A stretch of DNA of 64,000 bases from Pseudoalteromonas sp. SMS1. Lineage in GTDB: Bacteria > Pseudomonadota > Gammaproteobacteria > Enterobacterales > Alteromonadaceae. Positions 26,377 to 35,572 of the stretch are shown here, in pieces. The stretch lies in assembly GCF_021530565.1 (NCBI RefSeq), contig NZ_JAKGBI010000013.1, positions 1-64,000 of the forward strand, read 5' to 3'. The notes beneath the pieces are model-generated. The model had not been told where the DNA came from and ran no database searches. It saw nothing but the letters and a program-made list of their open reading frames with translations. Within the stretch, counting starts at the first letter, position 1, and every line of letters begins with the position of its first letter. Both the position numbers and the translations under genes were made by a program.

Positions 26377-26386
26377 TTGTGCTCTT

Positions 26387-26412
26387 AAATGGCCTTAATT
26401 GGCCATTTATAT
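26387..26412 (+). terminator. Likely terminator of the MMPL operon
   Basis: Arms AAATGGCC (26387-26394) and GGCCATTT (26401-26408) with a 6-nt loop. The T-tract is short, so it is a moderate terminator. Confidence 0.6.
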
Positions 26413-26578
26413 CTACAATTTGTGAATATATGACCAACTGGCTGAAAAGCCTCGAATGTTTTTGTCAAAAAAGCTTTTTATTAGCGCCAGAAAGGTTAAA
26501 ATCCTCTGGACTCCACGCTAATAATTGGCTGTACAAATAATCTACCGTTCAAAGGTGGTATAGATTAAGGAACACATA

Positions 26579-29500
26579 ATGACACAAAGTGAAGGTCCAG
26601 CATCGGTTATCCTCGATAACGTTTGCAAGTTGATCCATAAAAAAGTTCATGCCGATAACGTGTCGCTCGTTGAAACATTTGCCAAAGCCTTGTACAGCAA
26701 CATGTCTAAAGAGGACTTGGCTCATCGTAACGACAGCGACCTCTACGGTGCTGCTTTAAGTTTGTGGAATTCTCTAGAAAAGAATACCTCAGACAATGCA
26801 GTAATCCGTGTATTCAATCCTGAAGTTGCAAAAGATGGCTGGCAATCGTCTCATACGATTGTAGAAATCATTTCAGATGATATGCCATTTTTGGTTGATT
26901 CAGTGCGAATGGCACTTAGCCGTAAGAATATTGCATCGCATTTGCTTTTACACTGCCCTCTCAAAATCAACCGTGACAAACAAGATAAAATATCTGCTCT
27001 ATCAGGTTTGAAAACCGAAAAAGAATCTTCCTCTACTAAAACCGTTTTTTTCATCGAAATCGATCGCCAGACTGACGAATCGGTAATTGCTGACTTTACC
27101 CAAGAACTAGAGTCGGTCCTTAAAGATGTATCGGTTGCGGTTGAAGACTGGCTACTTATCAGAGATAAGCTGGTTTCAGTTGGCGAAGATATTCCAAGCC
27201 GCAAACACGACGCTTCAAAAGAAGAACTAAATGAAGCTGTTGAGTTCTTAGATTGGCTAGCACGCGATAACTTCACTTTTATGGGCTATCGTCAGTATGA
27301 CCTAGTACCAGTACAAGGTGACTATGAGTTAAAGCCAGTTGCTGGTTCAAGCCTTGGTTTGATGAAAAACTCGTCTGAAAGCAGTCGTCTACTTTCAGAG
27401 TTACCGGAAGTGGCCCGTTTAGAGGCTCGCAGTAAAAATTTACTGATTCTGACGAAAACGAATTCTCAGTCTCGAGTTCACCGTCCTGCGCACATCGACT
27501 ATGTTGGTATCAAGCGTTTTGACAAAGATGGCAATGTAATTGGTGAAGATCGCTTCATAGGCTTATTCTCGTCAAGTTTTTACAACAACAGTGCCGCTGA
27601 CGTTCCTGTTTTAAAAAATAAAATTGCGCGCATTATGGAGCAGTGCGATTTTGCAAAAGGCACACATGCTTACAAAGCAGTACTAAACATCTTAGAAACG
27701 TACCCACGTGATGAGCTCGTGCAGGCTCGTGAGTCTGAGTTGTTGGATGTTGCTATGGGTGTTTTACAGACCCAAGAACGTGACATGTGTCGTTTATTCA
27801 TTCGTAGAGATGTATACGGAAGATTCTTCTCATGTATGGTTTATGTACCGCGCGAGCGCTACAACACTGCGCTTCGTCGTGAAACTCAAAAGTTGTTAGG
27901 TAATGCTTTTGGTTCTAACGAAAAAGTTGAGTTCACTACATTTTTCTCTGAGTCTACACTAGCAAGAACGCATTACATTGTTCGTGTAGCTGACAACAAC
28001 ATTAAGTATAACGTGAAAGAAATCGAAAATAACTTGGTAGAAGCTGCCCGTACATGGGAAGACAAGCTACAAACTGCTTTGCTTGCAAGCGATGGTGAAG
28101 CACGCGGTAACGACTTAAATCGTAAATATGCAACAGCATTCCCTAGAGCGTATAAAGACGAAGTGCTTCCAAGTGCTGCGGTAGTCGATATTGAAAAGCT
28201 TGAAAAACTGAGCGATGACAACAAATTAGAAATGTTGTTTTACCGTCCTCAAGAAGAAGCAAACTCACAAATCGTACGCTTGAGCTTGTTCCATAAAGAC
28301 GAGCCGATCCACCTTTCTGATGTCATGCCAATGCTTGAAAACTTTGGTTTACGTGTGATTGGTGAGACTCCGTATGCTGTTAAGACAAGCGACGGACAAG
28401 TTAACTGGATCATGGACTTCTCAATGCTACTTGATAGCAAAGGTCTGGCTGATTTTGATAAAGTGTCTGCGCGATTCCGTGCCGCATTGATTAATGTCTG
28501 GAATAACCGCCTTGAGAACGACGGTTTTAACCGCTTAGTGCTTAAAGCAGGTTCAACAGGTCGTGAGGCTTCAATTCTGCGTGCATATGCGAAGTACATG
28601 CGTCAAATCGGTGTCACTTTCTCGCAGTCGTATATCGAGAATACTTTCGAGCATTATCCTCACATTGCTAATCAATTGGTTGAGTTGTTTGAGAAGAAAT
28701 TTTGTCCACAAAAGAAAGTGGCGCAAAAGTCTCTTGATAAGTTAGTAGAAAAAATCTACCACGAATTAGAAAGCGTAGCGAACCTTGATGATGACCGTAT
28801 CATCCGCCTTTATGTGGCAATGATCGACGCGACATTACGTACAAACTTCTATCAAAAAGAAGCGGACGGTACGAATAAACCTTACGTGTCGTTCAAGATT
28901 CAGCCAAGTGCAATTCCAGAGATGCCATTGCCACTGCCTGCGTTTGAAATCTTTGTATATTCTCCGCGTATAGAAGGTGTTCACTTGCGTGGTGGTAAGG
29001 TTGCGCGTGGTGGTTTGCGTTGGTCTGACCGTCGTGAAGACTTCCGTACAGAAGTACTTGGCTTAGTAAAAGCTCAGCAAGTTAAGAATACTGTAATTGT
29101 ACCTGTTGGCTCTAAAGGTGGTTTTGTTTGTAAGCAGCTGCCAAACGATCGTGAAGGTTTCTTCCGCGAAGGCCAAGAGTGTTACAAAATCTTTATTCGT
29201 GGTTTGTTAGATATCACAGATAACATTGTCCATGGTGACATCGTCGCGCCTGTTGATGTTGTTCGTCATGATGAAGATGACCCATACCTAGTTGTTGCTG
29301 CAGATAAAGGCACCGCAACGTTCTCAGACATCGCCAATGGCATTGCAGAAGAATATAACTTCTGGTTAGGCGATGCATTTGCATCTGGTGGTTCTATTGG
29401 TTATGACCACAAGAAAATGGGTATCACTGCAAAAGGTGCTTGGGAGTCAGTTAAGCGTCATTTCCGCGAAATGGACATTGACTGTCAAACGACTGATTTT

Positions 29501-31414
29501 ACAGCAGTCGCGATCGGTGATATGGCCGGTGACGTATTTGGTAACGGCATGTTACTTTCTGAGCATACACGCTTGGTTGCCGCATTTAACCACATGCACA
29601 TCTTCATTGATCCAAACCCAGATGCAGCAAGTTCATACAAAGAGCGTGCTCGTATGTTTGAATTACCGCGCTCTTCATGGGAAGACTACGATGCAAACTT
29701 GATTTCTCAAGGCGGTGGCATATTCTCTCGTGCGGCTAAATCAATTACGCTCACACCTGAAATTAAAAAAATGCTTGGCACTAAGAAAGCCAGCATGACG
29801 CCAACCGAGCTAATTAAAGCACTATTAATGATGCCTGTTGATTTACTTTGGAACGGCGGTATCGGTACTTATATTAAAGCCGCGGGTGAAAGTGACGCTG
29901 ATGTCGGTGATAGAGCAAATGATGCATTACGTATTAATGGCTCGCAACTCGGTGCAAAAATCTTTGGTGAAGGTGGTAACTTAGGTGCAACGCAACTTGG
30001 TCGTATCGAGTTTGCAGCCAAAGGTGGTCGTATCAACACAGACTTCATCGATAACGTAGGTGGTGTTGCGTGTTCAGATAATGAAGTGAACATCAAGATC
30101 TTACTTAACGGTCTTGTTGCTGAAGGTGACTTGACGAAGAAACAGCGTGACGAATTGCTTTATGCAATGACTGACGAAGTGTCAGAGCTGGTATTGGCGG
30201 ACTGTTACCGTCAAACACATACATTGTCTGTAACTAAGTCTAAAGGCCCAGCAACGTTAAAAGAGAAGATCCGCTTTATTCACGCGCTTGAAAAAGACGG
30301 TAAACTTGATAGAAATATTGAGTTCTTACCAAGTGATGAAGAGCTTGCAGAGCGAGCAGCAGCAGGTCTTGATTTAACTCGCCCAGAGCTTTCTGTGCTT
30401 GTTTCTTACTCTAAGATGGTACTTAAAGAAACATTAGTGGTTGATGAAATCACTGAAAACCCTTACTACCGTCAGTTACTTGTGAACTCTTTCCCTGTGC
30501 CTCTACGCGATCGCTTTAACGCGGCAATGGACGAGCATCCACTGAGAAAAGAGATTATTGCGACTAAGCTTGCAAACAATATCGTTAATGATATGGGCTT
30601 AAACTTCATGATCCGTATGCATGAAGAAACCGGCGCAACAGAAGCTGAAATTGCACTTTGTTACTCAATTGCATGTGCAACATTCGATATGTCAGATACA
30701 TGGGCTGAAATTTCAGCGCTTGATAATAAGATACCATCTGCTGTTCAAACAGAAATGTTGTATCAATTACGCCGTACAGTTCGCCGTGTAACACGTTGGT
30801 TCTTACGTCACCGTAACAAAGCACTTAGTATTGAAGAAACAATCGAGTTCTTTGCTCCGACATTTGCAGATTTAAGCGCGAACCTGACAACTTACATGGT
30901 TGATGAAGAAAGTGCGCGTCTTGCAGAAAAAGCAGCAGAGTTAACGTCAGAAGGTGTACCTGAAGCATTAGCAATTCGCATCGTGTCACTGTCTAGCTTG
31001 TTCTCCATCATGGATCTTGCAGAAGTTGCAAACAACGCGAAGCGTGATATTTCAGTTGTTTCGAATACTTACTTCAAGTTGGGTGCGAACATGGGACTAC
31101 ACTGGTTCCTAGACCAAATCACGGCACAACCAGTAGCAAATCACTGGCAAGCACTTGCACGTGCGTCATACCGCGAAGAGCTAGATTGGCAGCAACGTGC
31201 ATTATCTGAAGTGGTATTAAATAGCTTTGAAGGTAATGATGACGATGTTGATACACTGATTGATCAGTGGATGGAAAATCAAGCTTCGTTGCTACATCGT
31301 TGGCAGCAGATGCTTGCAGAGTTCAAGACATCTCAAAACCATGACTTTGCGAAGTTCTCAGTCGCACTGAGAGAATTAATGTTACTCAGTCACAACTGTG
31401 ATACTTCCAAATAA
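26579..31414 (+). CDS. NAD-specific glutamate dehydrogenase, large type
   Basis: Catalyses the NAD-linked oxidative deamination of glutamate to 2-oxoglutarate in the cytosol. At 1611 residues it belongs to the 180-kDa class. It has a long N-terminal regulatory region with ACT-like modules (~1-700), then the catalytic core with GKVARGGLRWSDRREDFRTE (~805-825) and the VPVGSKGGF lysine region, and a Rossmann part (AVAIGDMAGDVFGNGML; GEGGNLGATQ). TAAGG lies 8 nt before the ATG. It stands alone, between two hairpins. No disruption is seen. Confidence 0.96.
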   Translation: MTQSEGPASVILDNVCKLIHKKVHADNVSLVETFAKALYSNMSKEDLAHRNDSDLYGAALSLWNSLEKNTSDNAVIRVFNPEVAKDGWQSSHTIVEIISDDMPFLVDSVRMALSRKNIASHLLLHCPLKINRDKQDKISALSGLKTEKESSSTKTVFFIEIDRQTDESVIADFTQELESVLKDVSVAVEDWLLIRDKLVSVGEDIPSRKHDASKEELNEAVEFLDWLARDNFTFMGYRQYDLVPVQGDYELKPVAGSSLGLMKNSSESSRLLSELPEVARLEARSKNLLILTKTNSQSRVHRPAHIDYVGIKRFDKDGNVIGEDRFIGLFSSSFYNNSAADVPVLKNKIARIMEQCDFAKGTHAYKAVLNILETYPRDELVQARESELLDVAMGVLQTQERDMCRLFIRRDVYGRFFSCMVYVPRERYNTALRRETQKLLGNAFGSNEKVEFTTFFSESTLARTHYIVRVADNNIKYNVKEIENNLVEAARTWEDKLQTALLASDGEARGNDLNRKYATAFPRAYKDEVLPSAAVVDIEKLEKLSDDNKLEMLFYRPQEEANSQIVRLSLFHKDEPIHLSDVMPMLENFGLRVIGETPYAVKTSDGQVNWIMDFSMLLDSKGLADFDKVSARFRAALINVWNNRLENDGFNRLVLKAGSTGREASILRAYAKYMRQIGVTFSQSYIENTFEHYPHIANQLVELFEKKFCPQKKVAQKSLDKLVEKIYHELESVANLDDDRIIRLYVAMIDATLRTNFYQKEADGTNKPYVSFKIQPSAIPEMPLPLPAFEIFVYSPRIEGVHLRGGKVARGGLRWSDRREDFRTEVLGLVKAQQVKNTVIVPVGSKGGFVCKQLPNDREGFFREGQECYKIFIRGLLDITDNIVHGDIVAPVDVVRHDEDDPYLVVAADKGTATFSDIANGIAEEYNFWLGDAFASGGSIGYDHKKMGITAKGAWESVKRHFREMDIDCQTTDFTAVAIGDMAGDVFGNGMLLSEHTRLVAAFNHMHIFIDPNPDAASSYKERARMFELPRSSWEDYDANLISQGGGIFSRAAKSITLTPEIKKMLGTKKASMTPTELIKALLMMPVDLLWNGGIGTYIKAAGESDADVGDRANDALRINGSQLGAKIFGEGGNLGATQLGRIEFAAKGGRINTDFIDNVGGVACSDNEVNIKILLNGLVAEGDLTKKQRDELLYAMTDEVSELVLADCYRQTHTLSVTKSKGPATLKEKIRFIHALEKDGKLDRNIEFLPSDEELAERAAAGLDLTRPELSVLVSYSKMVLKETLVVDEITENPYYRQLLVNSFPVPLRDRFNAAMDEHPLRKEIIATKLANNIVNDMGLNFMIRMHEETGATEAEIALCYSIACATFDMSDTWAEISALDNKIPSAVQTEMLYQLRRTVRRVTRWFLRHRNKALSIEETIEFFAPTFADLSANLTTYMVDEESARLAEKAAELTSEGVPEALAIRIVSLSSLFSIMDLAEVANNAKRDISVVSNTYFKLGANMGLHWFLDQITAQPVANHWQALARASYREELDWQQRALSEVVLNSFEGNDDDVDTLIDQWMENQASLLHRWQQMLAEFKTSQNHDFAKFSVALRELMLLSHNCDTSK

Positions 31415-31430
31415 AAATTAACACGTTACA

Positions 31431-31461
31431 ATACCCCGGCAATTGCTGGGGTATTTTTTTG
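31431..31461 (+). terminator. Intrinsic terminator after NAD-GDH gene
   Basis: Arms ATACCCC and GGGGTAT around an inner GCAATTGC dyad, followed by T7. Confidence 0.88.
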
Positions 31462-31495
31462 CCTCAAACTGTTACCAGGAACTTAAGGAGTCACG

Positions 31496-32506
31496 ATGTT
31501 TTACGATTTAGCACGTCGTTATATGTTTAATAAAGATGCGGAGTGGGCACACGATTTTGCACTAGGCAATCTACGTCGATTCAAAAATACCCCATTAAGT
31601 CTCGCATGGTCACAGTCACTCCCTAAGAAACCAGTTAATTTCCTAGGGCTAGAGTTCGATAATCCAGTTGGTTTAGCCGCTGGTTTGGACAAAAATGCAG
31701 AATGTATCGATGCATTTGGTCAAATGGGGTTTGGGTTTATTGAGGTGGGTACCGTTACGCCAAGACCACAGGTTGGGAATGATAAGCCGCGTATTTTCCG
31801 TCTTCCTGAAGCGCATGCTGTGATTAACAGAATGGGTTTCAACAATAAAGGCGTAGATAACCTTGTCGCCAATGTGAAAGCATCAAACTATTCTGGGATC
31901 CTTGGGATCAATATTGGTAAAAACAAAGATACGCCAAATGAACAGGGTAAAGATGACTATATTCACTGTATGCGAAAAGTGTTTGAATATGCGTCTTACA
32001 TAACAGTAAATATTTCGTCGCCAAACACGCCGGGACTGCGTGATTTACAATATGGTGAAGCTTTGGATGACTTGCTTCAGAGTCTCAAAAATGAGCAAGT
32101 CGATTTAATCGAAAAGCACAACAAGTCAGTACCGATGCTTGTGAAAATTGCACCAGATGTAGATGCTGTTCAGTTAACGCAAATTGCTGAATCTCTTGTC
32201 AATAATCGCATTGATGGCGTGATTGCAACAAACACGACACTGGCAAGAGAAGCAGTACAAGGCCTAGAGCATGCCAATGAAGCGGGTGGGCTTTCGGGTA
32301 GACCAGTAAGAGAAAAATCAACTCATGTCGTGAGCGAATTAAAGCGCTTAACAGATGGTAAAATGCCTATTATTGGTGTGGGTGGTATTGACAGTGCTGA
32401 AGCAGCGCAAGAAAAGCTCGATGCTGGTGCTGATTTAGTACAAGTTTATACTGGCTTTATTTATGAAGGACCACAATTGATCAAAAGGATCGTAAATTCT
32501 TTATAA
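31496..32506 (+). CDS. pyrD: Dihydroorotate dehydrogenase (quinone), class 2
   Basis: Fourth step of pyrimidine synthesis: oxidises dihydroorotate to orotate with electrons going to quinone at the inner membrane. The 336-residue protein has the class-2 N-terminal helix ([11 protein letters not shown]), FMN-binding [11 protein letters not shown], the catalytic-serine region [11 protein letters not shown] and the C-terminal [33 protein letters not shown] precedes the ATG. It lies upstream of zapC as in E. coli, but a separate promoter lies between them. Confidence 0.97.
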   Translation: MFYDLARRYMFNKDAEWAHDFALGNLRRFKNTPLSLAWSQSLPKKPVNFLGLEFDNPVGLAAGLDKNAECIDAFGQMGFGFIEVGTVTPRPQVGNDKPRIFRLPEAHAVINRMGFNNKGVDNLVANVKASNYSGILGINIGKNKDTPNEQGKDDYIHCMRKVFEYASYITVNISSPNTPGLRDLQYGEALDDLLQSLKNEQVDLIEKHNKSVPMLVKIAPDVDAVQLTQIAESLVNNRIDGVIATNTTLAREAVQGLEHANEAGGLSGRPVREKSTHVVSELKRLTDGKMPIIGVGGIDSAEAAQEKLDAGADLVQVYTGFIYEGPQLIKRIVNSL

Positions 32507-32557
32507 GGATCAAGCATATTACTAAATGATCCTAAAGAAAAAGTTATTATAAATATT

Positions 32558-32585
32558 TTTACACTTGCAAAAATCGCGATATACT
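32558..32585 (+). promoter_or_regulatory. Putative promoter of zapC
   Basis: TTTACA (32558-32563), a 16-bp spacer and TATACT (32580-32585), about 45 bp upstream of the zapC start. Confidence 0.5.
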
Positions 32586-32630
32586 ACGTGTTACGATTAG
32601 GTTGGAGAAGTTGTAATTCGGAGGGCGATT

Positions 32631-33158
32631 TTGCAAGCATCAAAAGAGTGGCGTTGGTTACAGTGCCGCACACAGAACAGGTTGCTTGTTGATCTTGGTG
32701 ATGAGCTTCAGCTCTGTACACCATTTCGTCTGCGTCAACTCACCGCTGATTCTGAATCCAGTCCTACATTCAGCGTTGAAGAGGCCGAGTTTTACCAGAA
32801 TGTGTTCGATTATCTGTGCACTTATTCTGTTTGGTCTGAAGCTCAGTGTTGTCAAATATCGCTTAATGCTACTGCAACCAAATTTCATCTATTACCAATG
32901 CAAGCCAAGAGCTGGTTTTTTTGTCCTTATACAGGGTCGGAGCCGCTATGTAATGCTGTGGTAAGCTTACGCTCTAAAGAAATGCTAGGGGAGTGCTTAA
33001 TTGTCGACCATGACAGTGAGGCAAGTCTTTGCGTTAATCTAACAGCGGATTTTAGGCTAGATGAAAATATCGTGCTGGAACAATTTCAGGCGATAAAAGT
33101 ACTTAACAATCGCATCCACCCATTATTAGTCAGTAATAAACTAGCCAGAAGAGCGTAA
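32631..33158 (+). CDS. zapC: Cell division protein ZapC
   Basis: A cytosolic factor that bundles FtsZ protofilaments at the division ring. The 175-residue protein follows the family layout (KEWRWLQC...LLVDLGDELQLCTPF near the N-terminus; AKSWFFCPY mid-protein; FQAIKVLNNRIHP at the end). The position between pyrD and rlmL matches E. coli ycbW. The TTG start is supported by GGAGGG at 32620-32625; there is no earlier ATG in frame. Confidence 0.88.
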   Translation: MQASKEWRWLQCRTQNRLLVDLGDELQLCTPFRLRQLTADSESSPTFSVEEAEFYQNVFDYLCTYSVWSEAQCCQISLNATATKFHLLPMQAKSWFFCPYTGSEPLCNAVVSLRSKEMLGECLIVDHDSEASLCVNLTADFRLDENIVLEQFQAIKVLNNRIHPLLVSNKLARRA

Positions 33159-33222
33159 TCCAATCCCAGTCTGTCGACACCTGTGTTATACTCGCGTCAA
33201 TTGAAATTATAGGGTTAGCACA

Positions 33223-35334
33223 TTGCAGTTTATTGCACTTACATCGATTGGCATCGAAAATCTACTAGTCGAAGAACTTCAATCTTTCGAAATTAAAATT
33301 ACTAAACAAAGCATTGGTTCAGTGCGTTTTGAAGCCGATAATTTAACGGCTCAAAAATTTTGCATGATGACGCGTTTCTCAACACGCGTAATGTTGCTGA
33401 TTGACGAGCATGAAGACATCACCAACAAAGAAGACCTCTATAAATTCGCGCGTTTTCAGGGCTGGCAAGAGTGGTTTGGCCCTAAACAAACCTTCGCTGT
33501 TGAGTTTAATGGTACTAACAAAGAATTAAAAAATACGCAGTTTTCTGGGTTGGTTATTAAAGATGCGGTAGTTGATTACTTTCAAGACTTGTATGAGCAG
33601 CGCCCATCAGTAGACAAGCAAGACGCGAATGTGCGTATCATTGCTAAGTTGAACAAACAAAAACTAGCGTTGTATCTTGACTACTCTGGTCCTCGATTAT
33701 CTGACCGTGGTTATAGAGTGAAACAAGGTAAAGCGCCCATTAGAGAACACCTGGCTGCGGCACTCGTGAGACGTAGTGGGTGGTTGGACGATACATCGAA
33801 ACCACTTTTTGACCCTTGTTGTGGCTCTGGTACATTGCTGATTGAAGCTGCGAGCATGGCCCTAAAATTACCTACGAATTTACACAAAGCCTTTGCATTT
33901 AAGAGATTACCCAGCTTTAGAGAAGCGAAATTTAAAGAGATTCAACAGGCTCTTAAAGCAGAAAAAATTGAGCAGAATTTGTGGCTAATCGGTCATGATA
34001 TCGATGGTAAAATTGTTGAGACAGCACAGTCCAATGCGAATCGCGCGGGAATTGGCGAGCACATTCAGTTTAAAGTTGCAGATGCTGGCAGATTACAGTC
34101 TGTGGCCAAACGTCCAGGCACGGTTTTGAGTAATTTACCGTATGGTGAGCGTTTAGGGTCAATGGCAGAATTAATTAGTTTGTATCGCAGTATGGGGGCG
34201 AGCTTTAAAAAGTATTTCCAAGACTGGAATGCCGCTTTGCTAGGTACGGATGATGAGCTGTTTAGGCTCCTTAAGCTTGCTTCTAAAAAGCGCTATAAAT
34301 TTAAAAATGGACCAATTGACGTAACGCTTTACCTATATGAACTAAACGAAAAGCAGGTTGCACAGAACCAGCAAACTTCCGAGCTTCATTATGAGCAATC
34401 CAGAGCGTTTGCAAATCGATTGAAAAAGAACAAGCAGTCTCTAAAAAGCTGGCTAAAAAAAGAATCGGTTAAAGCGTATAGACTCTATGATGCTGACATT
34501 CCAGAATACAATGTTGCGGTTGATGTATATGATGATAACGCGGTGATCTTTGAGTATGCTGCACCCAAAGAAATCAATGCAGAAGTTGCCGATAAACGAT
34601 TACAAGATGTAATTTCTCTAACCGCTGAAACTCTGCAAATTTCGCCCAGTAACTTGGCCGTTAAAGTGCGCAAAAAGCAACGTGGAGACGCACAATATAC
34701 GTCTAATGAAAAGCAAAATCGCTATCAAATTATTGAAGAATTTGGTGCTAAATTTAAAGTAAACTTGTACGACTACCTCGACACGGGCTTATTTTTAGAT
34801 CACCGTTTGGCACGCCGTTATATTCAGCAAAACGCCAAAGATAAACGCGTTTTAAACCTGTTCTCGTATACTGGTACAGCGTCAGTACATGCTGCATTAG
34901 GGGGAGCAAAAGCGGTCACGACAGTCGATATGTCAAAAACATATTTAAAGTGGGCTGAAGAAAATTTTGCGTTGAATAACCTCAAAAACCCTCGCTTTAG
35001 ATTTGAGCAAGCTGATTGTCTTAAATGGTTGGAGCACGCAAGAGGACAATATGATTTGATCTTCTTAGATCCGCCAACCTTTTCAAATTCTAAGCGTATG
35101 AAAGATGTGTTTGATGTACAACGAGATCATATCCAATTACTCACTTGGGTGAAAAATATCCTTAGCCCAGATGGTGTGTTGCTATTTTCCAATAACAAGC
35201 GCGGCTTCAAAATGGACGAAGTGGCATTGATGGGCCTTGGATTGAAGGCGGAGAACATATCTGCTCAAACGTTGTCACCGGATTTCAAGCGCAACAAGCA
35301 AATTCACAATAGCTGGATAATTACCCATGGCTAA
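33223..35334 (+). CDS. rlmL: Bifunctional 23S rRNA methyltransferase RlmKL
   Basis: Makes m2G2445 (RlmL half) and m7G2069 (RlmK half) in 23S rRNA. The 703-residue fusion has a THUMP domain (~45-155), a first methylase with FDPCCGSGTLLIEAA (~195-210) and the NLPYG catalytic motif, and a second methylase with LNLFSYTGTASVHAA (~545-560) and LDPPTFSNSKRM. The start is TTG at 33223, fitting the conserved beginning (FIALTSIGIENLLVEEL). Its end overlaps the next gene by 8 bp, so translation is coupled. Confidence 0.96.
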   Translation: MQFIALTSIGIENLLVEELQSFEIKITKQSIGSVRFEADNLTAQKFCMMTRFSTRVMLLIDEHEDITNKEDLYKFARFQGWQEWFGPKQTFAVEFNGTNKELKNTQFSGLVIKDAVVDYFQDLYEQRPSVDKQDANVRIIAKLNKQKLALYLDYSGPRLSDRGYRVKQGKAPIREHLAAALVRRSGWLDDTSKPLFDPCCGSGTLLIEAASMALKLPTNLHKAFAFKRLPSFREAKFKEIQQALKAEKIEQNLWLIGHDIDGKIVETAQSNANRAGIGEHIQFKVADAGRLQSVAKRPGTVLSNLPYGERLGSMAELISLYRSMGASFKKYFQDWNAALLGTDDELFRLLKLASKKRYKFKNGPIDVTLYLYELNEKQVAQNQQTSELHYEQSRAFANRLKKNKQSLKSWLKKESVKAYRLYDADIPEYNVAVDVYDDNAVIFEYAAPKEINAEVADKRLQDVISLTAETLQISPSNLAVKVRKKQRGDAQYTSNEKQNRYQIIEEFGAKFKVNLYDYLDTGLFLDHRLARRYIQQNAKDKRVLNLFSYTGTASVHAALGGAKAVTTVDMSKTYLKWAEENFALNNLKNPRFRFEQADCLKWLEHARGQYDLIFLDPPTFSNSKRMKDVFDVQRDHIQLLTWVKNILSPDGVLLFSNNKRGFKMDEVALMGLGLKAENISAQTLSPDFKRNKQIHNSWIITHG

Positions 35335-35572
35335 AGTCACTTTGTTTTATACAGAAGGGTGTCATTTGTGTGAAGACGCATTGTCTTTAGCCCTTCGCTG
35401 CGTGAACGAAGAAGACATTCATCATCAAGATATCTTGGAGAATGAAGCTTTGGTTAATGAGTTTCAAACTTCCATACCAGTCATAAAAAATATAACAACG
35501 GGTAAATTGCTATGTTGGCCATTTACCCAACAACAAATTCAAGAGTTAGTACAAGAAGATGGACTTAATTAG
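35327..35572 (+). CDS. Glutaredoxin-like thiol-disulfide protein
   Basis: This 81-residue glutaredoxin-like protein (DUF836 type) has the redox motif C-H-L-C (YTEGCHLCEDA, cysteines 12 and 15), a central TSIPVI cis-proline loop and a thioredoxin-like fold. It is probably a small cytosolic redox or Fe-S protein. It overlaps rlmL by 8 bp and uup by 14 bp, so the three genes are translationally coupled. The same trio occurs in relatives, to my recollection. Confidence 0.85.
   Translation: MAKVTLFYTEGCHLCEDALSLALRCVNEEDIHHQDILENEALVNEFQTSIPVIKNITTGKLLCWPFTQQQIQELVQEDGLN

Noticed and set aside
26851..27276. 141-residue minus-strand ORF
   Set aside because: Shadow frame of the NAD-glutamate dehydrogenase gene, Ser-rich as expected for a reverse frame.
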